A stretch of DNA of 64,000 bases from Gigaspora rosea (taxonomy: Eukaryota; Glomeromycota; Glomeromycetes; Diversisporales; Gigasporaceae): NCBI GenBank assembly GCA_003550325.1, contig QKWP01000499.1, forward strand, positions 43,147 to 107,146, given 5' to 3'. The notes below the pieces were generated by a model, which saw only the letters and a list, made by a program, of their open reading frames with translations, did not search any database and was not told the origin of the DNA. Each line of letters opens with the position of its first letter. Position 1 is the first letter of the stretch. Shown here one piece after another: positions 48,035 to 58,799 of this stretch. The position numbers and the translations under genes were made by a program.

Positions 48035-49012
48035 TTATTCATCTGGTTGGTCTATTTTTTCTAAATTTTTATTATATAACATGATATGTTCTAAAAGCTT
48101 ATTAAATGCATCACTATCATTTTGGATAAAATGTCATCTCCACATATATTTGGCAAAATAAGTATCATATAAAGCTTTAGAAGTTCCATATCATGGAAGA
48201 GATGCTTTTACTGATCGCCAATTTGATTCAATTGTATTTGTATAAACTCCAGTTTCAGGATCCTTAAAATGTTTTGAATGATTAACTTTTCCATGCTTTC
48301 ATCCATATTTTTCAAAATTATCTGTTTGGTAAGCTGACCAACAATCACTATAAATTATTGTTCCTTTTTCTACATATTCTTCTAAAAGTTTTAATAGGGT
48401 CTCTTTTGTTCGATCAGGTACAGATATAAAAAACATATTATTCGATTCTCTTTCAATGCCACCAAAAACCCATTGCCCTTCTACTCTTTTTCCTTTATTA
48501 TATTTATGTTTACCAAATTTACTTTCATCAATTTCTACGATTTTGTCTTTACCTCCAATTTTTTTGTATTTTTGATTTATTAATGCTATACTACATATAT
48601 CATGACAGAAATCTACCATTATTTTAGGAGTAATACCAGTTTCTGAAACAGCAAATTTTTGGGGTAGTTTATGAGACCAGCAAAACATAATTTTAGTGAT
48701 TTGAGCAAAAGATAGTTTAGATCATGCTAGCCACATTCCTGTCCTAATAGTAGTAGCATGACCACAAGCAGTTTTCGAAGTACAGGCCCATTTTTGTTTA
48801 TCACCACGGGAATTATCTTTTGTCTTACACATAGAACTTTGGCATTTAGAACAGATACGTATTTTAGGAAGAATATCAAGATCTTCAAAAAATTTAACAG
48901 CACATTCTGTATTTTGGGTATTAAAATAAATATCTCCATAAGTTTTTACTACTATAGATAATCTTGACAATTGAACTAAAGGTAAAAGCGATTCTTCATT
49001 ATCTTCCGCCAT
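48035..49012 (-). pseudogene. ISXO2-like (IS1595/Merlin-type) DDE transposase with four in-frame TGA
   Basis: One continuous frame of 326 codons from ATG 49,012 (MAEDNEESLLPLVQ) to TAA 48,035, the usual family length, without any frame change. The N-terminal zinc ribbon has CSKC then WACTSKTACG. The catalytic blocks are VEIDESKFGKHKYNKG (first Asp), IIYSDCWSAYQT (second Asp) and VNHSKHF with TNTIESNWRSVK (the Asn/Glu region). It excises and inserts the element bounded by 45,918-49,976. Interrupting codons are TGA 97 (48,722), 238 (48,299), 274 (48,191) and 293 (48,134). Related transposases favour Arg near LP-GT and WR-, so CGA-to-TGA deamination is likely; Trp recoding is the alternative. 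Confidence 0.85.
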
Positions 49013-49826
49013 GATTTTATTTTTATTAGCAGGGTTAATGAACAACTAATATAAAGAATCACGTGTAGTAAAATTATAATAAATATATAATAATTAAACA
49101 AACGATTAATAGATAAAAAGAGAATTAATAGTAATTTATAGACTTTGTATATATGAATTATTTTTGATACAATAGAGTAATGAAGATTTTTACAGTGAAG
49201 CGAAAGATGCCCATTATATATATTATAATTTAATAAGCAGACCGAAGCATTAGATCTGCTATAACCAGTACATATAATTTATATGGTATAAGTAACGATT
49301 ATAGCATATATAATACTTATCCCTTAATCGTCTCTTCATATAGAAGTAATTACAGTGACTTAAGCAACAGAAGAGACCAAAGCGACAGCAAACCTATAAT
49401 TAGTTTTGTCACGTGAATACATGATTACGCGGAATACTACACATATACAATAAATCATCCCAAAATGTCAAACACTATCATTCATCTATAAAATTACTTT
49501 AGCAATAGCCACCTAATCCGAATGCACTATTAGCAGTGATCTGAAAAAAAACCAACTATATACCAATACCTCTAGCTATTAATTTAAAGAACAAGATTAA
49601 TCAGTAAATATACAAGCAACAATATTAAAACTTGCAAGAAAGAAAAGTTACTTAGCATCTACGTGCAACTCAAAATGCTAGGTCCAACCGTTTAACAATA
49701 CCACTAACCGTTAATTAAAAAAAAGATTGGAACAAGTAAACAAGCAATACTAAAAACGCGTACTAAAAAAGTTACTTAGCTATACACACGTTCAAAAGCT
49801 CTAAAAATAAAAATATTATTGATTTT

Positions 49827-49887
49827 ATTCAATTAATAAAATGCGATTAGCATATAATATATGCTAATCGGATTTTATTAATTGAAT
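49827..49887. repeat. 61-bp near-perfect hairpin
   Basis: TTCAATTAATAAAA..CGATTAGCATATA pairs with TATATGCTAATCG..TTTTATTAATTGAA with almost no loop. It lies just inside the right TIR of the ISXO2-type element. Confidence 0.8.
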
Positions 49888-50000
49888 TACATTATTTTGC
49901 CAATCAAAATTATTTTGTGATTATATGGAGGGTGATCATCCGTGATCATCCATGATTATCACTGGGTTAACTGTTGTATAATCTTCCCGTCACTTTTATA

Positions 50001-50256
50001 GCCAGGTACATCACAAGATTACCCGATTTTTCGATTTTTAATTAAAATCGATTGATATTAGGGTTAGGGCTAAATTAAGAGTATAGAGAGTAGTTTACAT
50101 ATAGCAATATCGCCCTCCCGACACTTTTACTTAGTGAACCAAGGCCTGTTTAAATAACCATTTTTTTTATTTTTCGTGTTTTGTCTTTGTCATCTCGCTT
50201 TGTTTTGTTCGTACGGATCCGGGTTACATATAGGGCAATTTCGTGATGTACCTGGC
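50001..50256. repeat. 256-bp inverted-repeat element (GCCAGGTACATCAC ends)
   Basis: GCCAGGTACATCACAAGATT at the left and the inverse GTGATGTACCTGGC at the right, with a partially matching continuation. MITE-like, no ORF; the flanks TTTTATA and TTTTAGC suggest but do not prove a duplication. Confidence 0.65.
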
Positions 50257-50574
50257 TTTTAGCCGACCCCATTAAATAGTGCTAAATAGTGTTAATAATA
50301 TTAATAAGCGATAAATATCTTCTGTTTCAAACTGATTCAACATATTAAAAAATCAAGGGCTGGAATTTTCATAGATTGTTAATAACGTGGCAGAAAACAA
50401 AGTTACGTTTGAAAATACTGTATTTAAAATAAAAAGATATTTTAATCGATCATTTAATTTCAATGATTACTAATATTGCTGACGTAGGTTTGATTTTATT
50501 TGAGTTACCACCTAGCACGTACGTACAGTAAAAAAATTTACGTAATACTTAGCACGCAAGAATTGTGTCGACAG

Positions 50575-50985
50575 AATTAAGAAAATTTTCTAATTCAAAA
50601 TTTGTCCATGAAATAACTATTATGCACTAAAAACATTCGCTCATAATTTAATATTAAGCCTTTAACCTAATCCCAACTTGATTCTAATCTCAAAATCAGC
50701 TTTTTGCAGGCCAATATCAATAAATCCAAGCAACATGATAGATAAAACCCTGCACAGATTTCTGATATGTACAGTTGATTGGCGTATACTTTGCATGCGT
50801 ACGCATCTTACGTATTCCTAAGTTTGATTTCAATGGAGACACAAGACCAGATCTGTTTTTTTACATATTAGGCAATCTCTAAAATTGGTGAATATTATTA
50901 TTCAGAAAGTTCCATAATTCACGCTATTAAGATATCTTAATATGTATATGCAATGAGGAGTTTAAATTTTTGCGTCACTTTTATA
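50575..50985. repeat. Direct repeat copy 2 (about 0.4 kb)
   Basis: The partner of 45,530-45,890 in the same orientation, with extra bases (GCAGGCCAATATCAATAAAT and others). Confidence 0.75.
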
Positions 50986-51438
50986 TAGTTCTATATTTAG
51001 AAGCTACTAGCAAAAAGTTACGCATTTTATAAAAGTATATAATAAAGGCCTTGCGCACGAAGAAACATTATCGATCGGTAATTCATAAAAAACTATTTTC
51101 CTGTTACCCCATTCACTAAATAAACTAACGATCTACTATTTCTGGCATAGTAGTACGACCATCTGTATTTCTCGTACACGTGATATTAACGTTAATCCGA
51201 CTGTTTTCTCGACGTACTGAGATTGTGTGGTTATTGTTTTTCAGTGTCCAACGTGTCGTGGATACTGTGGTTTTTGTTTGTTGATAGAGAATTACCCCTA
51301 AAGTATCGACAACCCAAGCCTTGGCTTATCTACTCGTCAAATTTTGAATTATAAGCCGGAAAATTAAGAGTTTCTGATTTTAATTTACTTTATTTTCAAA
51401 GTTTCACGTCACACGTAAATATAACACTTCTTTAATAA
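50986..51438. other. Upstream region of the TPR-Sel1-kinase gene
   Basis: No feature with clear boundaries. It contains the 5' flank of the gene starting at 51,439; no TATA element or operator can be assigned with confidence. Confidence 0.4.
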
Positions 51439-53839
51439 ATGGCTTTCTCCATTGATAACTATGATATCTTTAATTATAACAATGAGCAAGAAGATGAAAT
51501 TAATCTTGGGATTTCGAATTTAAAATTGGGTCATTATGCTGACTCACTGGATCAATTTAATTTTATTTTAGATATCAATTCTAACAATTTAACCGCATTA
51601 ATTCTCCGCAGAATAACTTATTCCAAACTAGAAAAATATGAAAATGCACTTTCAGATGCACATAGATCATTAGAAATTGAGCCAACTAGCTCAAGCCCGT
51701 TTATTTTGCGTGGTGAAACGTACTTTATGTTAGGAAAATTTAATGAAGCTCTAATAGATTTCAATAAAGTATTGGAGATTAATCCGAATAATACGTATGT
51801 ATTAACCCTGAGTGGTGAAATTTATTTGAAATTCCAATTATATGGTAAAGCTCTTCTATACTTTAAAATTGAATCAGAATTTGATCACAATAATACTGAA
51901 TCATTAGTACATTCTAATAATGCACTTCAAAAACTTATAAATGCATTATTATTTCATGGAGAATCATTTTATTCACTAAAACAATATGGTGAAGCCCTTT
52001 TATACTATGATAAAGTATTAGAAATTGATTCTTTTAATTTGACTGCACCATCTTTTTATGGGAAAGTTTATTATTCATTAGGACAATATTATAAAGCATT
52101 CTTGGATTTAAACAAAGCATTAGATATTAATCCACCTACACTACTTTATCGTGGGGAAGCTTATTTTAATCATGGTCATTATGATAAAGCATTTTATATC
52201 TTGAAAAAGTTTTAAAGCAATATAACGAAGATTTATATAACCTTGGAATGTCCTTAGAAATTAAATCAAATTATACCAATGTATTGATTCTTCAAGCAAA
52301 AATATGCTTTAATCTAGAAAAATATAGTGACACAATACAATTATTAAGTAAGGCCTTAGAAATTGACCCAAAAATAAAATTATATTAACACTTCGTGGAG
52401 GTGCATATTTTTATTTGAATCAACATAATGATGCCATAAGAGATTTAAATCAAGTTTTGGAAATTGAACAAAATAATGCTACTGTAATTTTTTTGCGTGG
52501 AGAGACTTTCTACTGTCTTGGACGTTTTCATGAAGCATTAAAAATTGAGCCAAATAATATTGATGTGATAATTCTTCGTGATGAAGCTTATTTGAATTTA
52601 GACATTATAATAATGCACATTCGGATTGCTATAAAGCAGTAGATATTTTGCCAACAAATGTGACGACACTAATGTTTCAAAGTAAAATTTTTTATCTCTT
52701 GGATTACAAGAAGATTCATTGACATGCATGAACAAAATACTAGATATTGAACCAAATAATCCGTATGCATTATTTTGTCGCAGTGAAATTTGGTTTAGAC
52801 TAGAGCAATATAATAATGTTCTTAATGATTTAAGTAAATCATTAAAAATTGAGTCAGATTTTGTGTCAGCATTAATTCTTCGTGGAATAGCTTATTTCAG
52901 CCTAAGAAAATATGATAAAGCTTATAAAGACTTTAGCAAAGTATTCGAAATTGAACCAAATAATGAAACAACAGTAAAATATATAATAGACGCCTTTAAT
53001 GGATTTGATTTTACATCAATGAAACATTTAATGATAAAAAGTACTAAAAAATTTGAATTAAATAATATAACAGCAATTATGCTATGTGGAAAAGAATATT
53101 ATATACGCGGACAATTTAATTGCGCACTTTTATGTTTTAATAAAGTTTTAGAAATCAGTCCAAATGATAAAACAGCATTGATTCTTTGAGCAAAAATTTT
53201 CTTCAATTTAAAAAAATATGAAGATGCCATTAGATATTTGAATGAAATACTTAAAGTTGAGCCAGACAATGATATTGCACTATTTTATTGAAGTGAAGCA
53301 AATTTTAAATTAGGATGACACAAAGAAAGTCATTTAAACACAGAAAAATTATCAAAGATTTTAGAAATTGAATTTAATAATGCATATTTTATATAACGTT
53401 GATACAAATTTCAAACTTCGACAATTCAATAAAGCTATTTCAGATCTTGATATTGCAATAAAACTTAATCCATATGATATAGAAACGTTGATTCTCCGTG
53501 GAAAGACTTATTTTTTTATCGAAAAATATGACTTAGCACTTTTTGATTTTATCAAAGCGTTAGAGCTTGAACCAAATAATATATTTATATTATTATATAT
53601 TAATGAAATTTTTGATAAGCAATTATTGCTGAAAAATAACAATTCAATATTCATTAATTTCGATATTGAAATGCATAAATATAATATATTACAATTAGAT
53701 GAAACGTTAAATGCTTATGGAAATTATATTCTTGGCCTTTGTTATGATAGTGGAATTGGTGTCAAAAAAAATGAAAGGAAAGGGTTCATTAATTTTTATA
53801 TAAAGCTGCGACAATGGGCTTTGCAAAAGGAATGATTAA

Positions 53840-54830
53840 AGTTGGAGAATGCTATTTCAAAGGGATCGGAGTCGAAAAAGACGAAAAGAAAGCATTTGTA
53901 TATTTAAAAAAATCTGCAGAAATGGGTGATGTTAAAGGAATATATAATGTTGGATCCTGCTATTTCAATGGAATCGGAGTCGAAAAGGATGAAAAGAAAG
54001 CATTCGAATATTACAAAAAATCTGCAGAAATGGGTCATGCTTATGGAATCTTAAATGTTGTAAATTGTTACAGAAAAGGAATTGGAGTCGGAAAAGACGA
54101 AAAGAAGTCATTTGAATATTTAAAAAAATCTGCAGAAATGGGTAATGTTAATGGAATACGTGAGGTTGGATATTACTACAATTATGGAATCGGAGTCGAA
54201 AAAGACGAAAAGAAAGCATTCGAATATTACAAAAAATCTGCAGAAATGGGTAATGCTATTGGAATCTTCAATGTTGGAATATGCTACAGAGAAGGGATCG
54301 GAGTCCAAATAGACGAAAAGGAGGCATTCGAATATTTCAAAAAATCTGCAGAAATGGGTTATGATTTAGGATTATATTTTGTTGGATATTTCTACAATGA
54401 TGGAATCGGAGTCGAAAAAAATGAAAAGAAAGCATTCGAATATTACAAAAAATCTGCAGAAATGTGTTATGCTCCAGGAATGTTCAATGTTGGATATTGC
54501 TACGGAGATGGGATCGGAGTCCAAAAAGACGAAAAGAAGTCATTCGAATATTATAAAAAATCTGCAGATATGGGTGATGAGAAAGGAATGAATCCTGTCG
54601 GACATTGTTACAGAGAAGGAATTGGAGTCGAAAAAGATGTAAAGAAAGCATTCGAATATTATAAAAAATCTGCAGAAATGAGTAATGCTGATGGAATATT
54701 TAATGTTGGATTTGCTGTTTCTATGGAATTGGAGTCGAAGAAGACGAAAAGAAGGCATTCGGATATTTTAAAAAATCTGCACAGATAGGGAATGCTTATG
54801 GAATGTCAGCAGTTGGATATTGTTATAGAA
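53840..54830 (+). repeat. 108-bp tandem array encoding Sel1 repeats (9 units)
   Basis: AAATCTGCAGAAATGGGT recurs at exactly 108-bp spacing (about 53,910, 54,018, 54,126, 54,234, 54,342, 54,450, 54,558, 54,666, with a variant at 54,774). Each unit encodes 36 residues of the form GIGVEKDEKKAFEYYKKSAE. High DNA similarity shows recent expansion or homogenisation. A one-base change near 54,717 shifts the last unit. Confidence 0.92.
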
Positions 54831-55168
54831 ATGGCATTGGAACGACAATAGATATGAAGCAAGCTAATTATTGGTTTCAAATGGAAAAGAGTAAATTTCA
54901 TGAAATTATCAGACTAGAATATAAAAATCTTGATATTGATGACAAAGTAAAAGCGTTATTGGACAATGATAAATACCAATTATCTTGGATTCCTTATGAT
55001 TTTGAAAATATTAAAGTAATTGGAAAAGGTGGTTTTGCGATTGTATATGGCGCAAAATGGAAAAGATTGCATGCTAAATTGAATCCAGGAGGAAGAGTCT
55101 TGGCAGAAAATTTTATACTTCAATATGTCGCACTTAAGGAATTTTATAATAACGATTATTTAAACGAG

Positions 55169-55240
55169 GTATTTATTTAATTTGATATATTTTATTTTTT
55201 GTACTTATATGTTTTATTAAAAATATATATATATTTAAAG
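55169..55240 (+). other. 72-bp intron in the kinase domain
   Basis: GTATTTATTT after codon GAG at 55,168; TATTTAAAG ending at 55,240; phase 0. Removing it joins NDYLNE to LQTYCVIGAENPSF, the usual kinase order. Confidence 0.75.
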
Positions 55241-56439
55241 CTACAAACTTATTGTGTAATCGGAGCTGAAAATCCTTCATTTATGAAATGTTATGGTATA
55301 ACAAGAAGAGAAAACGGAAATTATATTCTCGTATTAAAACGCGCATTTATGGGTTCTTTGCGTCAGAATCTTCAAACTATATCGAAAATGAAGCGGAAAG
55401 ATAAGCTAAACTTGTTATTTAGCATAATTTCTGATCTTATAGCAATTCATTCACAAGGAATTATTCATCGAGATCTGCATAACGGTAACATATTGCAGGA
55501 TAATTTGCATAACGCATATATCGCAGACTTGGGTCTTTCAACCCAATATTTAAAACCAAAGGATGGTGAAGTTTGTGGGATTTTACCTTACATTGCACCA
55601 GAAATATTAAATGAAAAACAATACTCTACAGCATCAGATATTTATAGTTTAGGAGTTGTTACGACAGAGATATCAACGGGAAATAGGGCTTTTTGCAATT
55701 ATGAGTTTAATATTCATCTTATGAAAAAAATTTGTGAAGGTTTGCGACCATGGTTTTCTTTTGGACTCCTGATTGTTATATTGATTTAGCGAGACAATGT
55801 ATGGATTCAGATTCACAAAAAAGACCTACAGCTAATGATATTTATAATGAACTTGGTGAATGGATCAAATGTATAGAAGATTCTGGTAAATCAGAAATCA
55901 AAAAACAATTTTTGTGCGGTGACGATAATTTTATTAAACTTGTTGATTGTTTCAAAAATTTGAAAGGTTTTGGTGAAAATATAAACCAATTTTTTAGTGA
56001 CGATATTCTAATTAATTATAAATTTGATGAATGGATCGAAAATTTAAAAAGTTCTGGTAACTTGGATGAATGGATAAAAAATTTAGAATATTCTGGTATC
56101 TTGGGTGAATGGATCAAAAATTTAGGAAATTCTGGTAACTTGGATGTAATCAAAAAACTGGTTTTGTGTGGTGACGAAATTATTATTAGACTTGCTGATT
56201 GTTTTAAAATTTTGAAAAGTTTTGATGTTTGGTGTGAAATAGTAAACCAATTTTTTAGTGACAATACTCTAATTAATTATAAATTTGATATAATTTGGAA
56301 AATTCTGGTGACTTGGAAGAAATCATAAAACAGTTTTTGGATAATGATAAGAACGGTAAAGAATCAAGCGATGATCATAAATATAAAAGCAAATATATTC
56401 AAAAAGATTCGAATTCATTATTAATTCCATTGCCATAAT

Positions 56440-57318
56440 AATTTATATTATTTGACCAATATCAATCAGTTTGTTATTTTTATATTAGGATAATTATTAT
56501 AGAGATCTTTAATTCATCGCCAGTTTGACTGTTATATTTATACTAGTATCTAAAATAATTAAATAGATAATTAGCAACTCATATACAGATTGGAAATAAT
56601 AAGTTACATCTTTAAAAAAAAATGATAAATATTAGGGGAAATTACATTTAAGGGCGCGAAAAATGAAAATAATTACATGTAAGAGCTTAAACAAAAAATA
56701 TTTACATATAAGTACCCAAAATTTGAAAAATATTACAATCAATAGTCGATTGTAAGTTTTTAAGTTAAATATAATATTCTTTTGACAGTTAAACAGATTA
56801 TATGCCGCACTGGTTATATCAACTCTTATTATAATGACATCATAGTAAAATCTTTCTATACTGCCAATTTTTTCAAAATTTTAAATCAGTTAGTAGCGCT
56901 GATGAGACTTCAAAATTTCCCGATGGTGATAAGATGAATATTAAAATTCTATCCCAGATTAATTAGTATACAGAAATAAACTAAATATAAAATGTTTTTT
57001 ATAGTACCAATCATTTTGTAAACCGTAATCAAAAAAATTAGTTAATTATAATAGAATCTTTTAGGTTTTGCGATTTTCTCCGTAGTTATAAACTCAATAG
57101 GTTATTTTAATTTCACTAATAAAAATTTAATCATATTAAAATTACTAGCATACCCTAAATAAAATGCTGCGAAGTAGTAGCTTCAAAATCCAACTTATAC
57201 GGATATTCGATTTAAAAAATAATATATCTGTTTATATCCGTTAAGATTCGTAAAGATTTTATTTTACGTATCTGTCACATGATTTTAAATTAATAAATCA
57301 TTTCATAATAAACTTTAC
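56440..57318. other. Intergenic, short repeat only
   Basis: A degenerate unit of about 40 bp with AATTACAT(G/T)TAAG words occurs three times at 56,638-56,745. No gene. Confidence 0.5.
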
Positions 57319-57738
57319 AGCTGTTTTCAAAAAGGTGTGAACGATCAGGCAGAATATTTCCCAAATTTCCTACTTTTTTTTTACTCTCGCTTCTAACAAA
57401 GAAAGATTCTCACCAATTCCCAATAGAAATAGTTTATATAGTTCAATAAAATAATACTATTCTAAGTTAAAGGTAAATTTTAACAGGTGAATTAAGAAAT
57501 TTTTAATAAATTCCTAAAAATGGTAGTCATCTTGAGTCTTGCAACATTTATACATGTTATATGATTTTGCTTTATGCAGTAAATTCAATTAAAATTATAG
57601 TGCTTTGACGTATCTCTTAAAGTAAAACTTTTAATATTTAGAGTTACTGAATGTTTTTTTTTTTGATTGTATTCAATCTTGATAGCCAATAAATGCATCG
57701 TAACAAAGTGAAAAATTAAAAGAATCTTTTAGAGTTAC

Positions 57739-57981
57739 TTAATAATTATAATGCAATATATTTTTCTCGAGCAAAAGAAACTTGATCTTCTGTCCAATTG
57801 GGCGTAAAAATTCGAGTATACGCATATTTGACAGCTTCAGTTCGATTGCCTCTATGAGTGGTTTTATAATATCACATTTGAATTTTTGTGTTTGCAAATA
57901 AACTGCACAGTATAAACACTTTCGACAACTAAAGCAAGTCCCTCTTTTGTATATAAGTTTTGTATCTAGTGCATCCGCCAT
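57739..57981 (-). pseudogene. Small Cys-rich ORF, N-terminal fragment of an unnamed family
   Basis: ATG at 57,981 gives MADALDTKLIYKRGTCFSC then RKCLYCAVYLQTQKFKCD; CFSCRKCLYC looks like a zinc-binding cluster. After CD a second frame carries on better (THRGNRTEAVKYAYTRIFTP, NWTEDQVSFAREKYIAL), so there is one frame change near 57,865. The sequence resembles a repeated uncharacterised Glomeromycotina protein family, from memory. Role unknown. Confidence 0.45.
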
Positions 57982-58041
57982 CAATATTAATACGATTATA
58001 AAAACAAAATAATATACATTACAATAATTTGTTTATGCGAT

Positions 58042-58202
58042 AAAGATAATGATTAGAAAAGGGCATCACGCACTTATCAGTACGAGGTGCTTAATTGCTA
58101 CATGGTTAATAATATAAAAATTACAACGGACGTCATTAATTATCTAACCTAAAATATGTGTTGATTAAGCATCTCGCATTGATAAGTGTGCGTAATGACC
58201 GT
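58042..58202. repeat. 161-bp foldback
   Basis: GCATCACGCAC..TTATCAG.ACGAGGTGCTTAAT pairs imperfectly with ATTAAGCATCTCGCATTGAT and AAGTGTGCGTAATGA. MITE-like hairpin within the inverted-repeat segment. Confidence 0.6.
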
Positions 58203-58480
58203 GATAAAAAAGTTAAATTTCCGATTTTCCGATTCCCCATATGGGTATGTGTCATAAAAATCACCTGTCACACCTTTTTGAAAACAGCTATAAACAAAAA
58301 TTATAATGATAATACAGTAATATTTTACGTTAGACGATTATTATAGCGTATAAACAATACACAAAATTACTAAAAAAAAAAAAAAAGAAAGAAAAAATAA
58401 TCAACAGCTGCAAAAACATCTAAACATCTGCTATTCAGGATTCACAGAATGTAGCGTTTATTGGTAATTGATTTGTCATA

Positions 58481-58790
58481 ATGAACTATCGGGTTGTAGG
58501 AAGTTTTTGTCCAGAAATTCGCAAAGATGTTTTATGAAGAGGATTGCTATTTGCATTAATTGGAGTAGTATGTGACGAACATATCGAATTGGGTTTTCAA
58601 CCGGAGATCGATTTGCAAGTAACAGAAGAAATAGACAAAAATATACTTGGCAATTCTGGTAATTTCGATATCTAGTGGACGATGTTCAATGATGCTGGGA
58701 ACTTATTACTCTAAAAGGACCCAAATTACATTTGCTATTCAAAAAGATGATGTTGTTGACATATATCAAAATGTTCATCGATCCTGAAAA
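58481..58790 (+). pseudogene. Unknown coding remnant
   Basis: The first frame has MNYRVVGSFCPEIRKDVL, a TGA, GLLFALIGVVCDEHIELGFQ, PEIDLQVTEEIDKNILGNSG; a second frame has SGRCSMMLGTYYSKRTQITF then AIQKDDVVDIYQNVHRS. It looks like genuine protein with one stop and one frame change. No family recognised. Confidence 0.4.
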
Positions 58791-58799
58791 AAAAACAAA

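Larger units (their letters stand above)
45918..49976 (-). mobile_element. 4.1-kb DNA transposon with about 60-bp TIRs carrying an ISXO2/Merlin-like transposase
   Basis: The left end CAACAGTTAACCCAGTGATA continues with ATCATGGATGATCACGGATG then ATCACCCT; the right end is the inverse over about 60 bases. TA lies on each side, but is part of the inverted match, so the target duplication is uncertain; the 8-9 bp expected for Merlin elements was not found. The minus-strand transposase (48,035-49,012) and an unknown minus-strand coding remnant (47,100-47,560) lie inside. The remaining interior is AT-rich. Confidence 0.7.
51439..56439 (+). pseudogene. TPR - Sel1 - TKL-like protein kinase host gene, multiply disrupted
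   Basis: From ATG 51,439 (MAFSIDNYDIFNYNNEQED) there are about twenty 34-residue TPR units (for example ILRGETYFMLGKFNEALIDF), to about 53,700. Next is an array of Sel1 units (53,840-54,830), then a kinase: glycine loop GKGGFAIVYGAKW, VALKEF lysine, HRDLHNGNIL catalytic loop, ADLGLS (DLG for DFG) and APEIL. A 72-bp GT..AG intron (55,169-55,240) falls between NDYLNE and LQTYCV. The tail has 15-residue EWIKNL repeats and ends at TAA 56,437-56,439. TPR and Sel1 solenoids bind protein partners, so a scaffolded signalling kinase is likely. At least eight frame changes and three TGA (about 53,187, 53,290, 53,317) at probable Arg codons break it. Confidence 0.85.
57319..58289. mobile_element. About 1-kb inverted-repeat-bounded segment
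   Basis: A perfect 22-bp inverted repeat, AGCTGTTTTCAAAAAGGTGT-GA (57,319-57,340 and inverse 58,268-58,289), bounds a segment holding a small Cys-rich ORF and a hairpin. It could be a small non-autonomous element or a captured gene fragment. No TSD confirmed. Confidence 0.5.

Noticed and set aside
48035-49012. Firm claim of UGA = Trp coding in the ISXO2-like gene
   Set aside because: Several of the TGA codons sit where the family more often has Arg, and other genes here also show CGA-to-TGA lesions; kept only as a hypothesis to test.
45530-50985. Direct repeats read as LTRs
   Set aside because: No primer-binding site, polypurine tract or retroelement genes between them; the interior is a TIR transposon.
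54120-54758. Minus-strand frames across the Sel1 array
   Set aside because: Antisense shadows repeating with the 108-bp unit.
53840-54830. CRISPR-like regular spacing of an 18-base word
   Set aside because: The 108-bp period is fully explained by a coding Sel1 tandem array; the intervening sequence is repeat too, not unique spacers.
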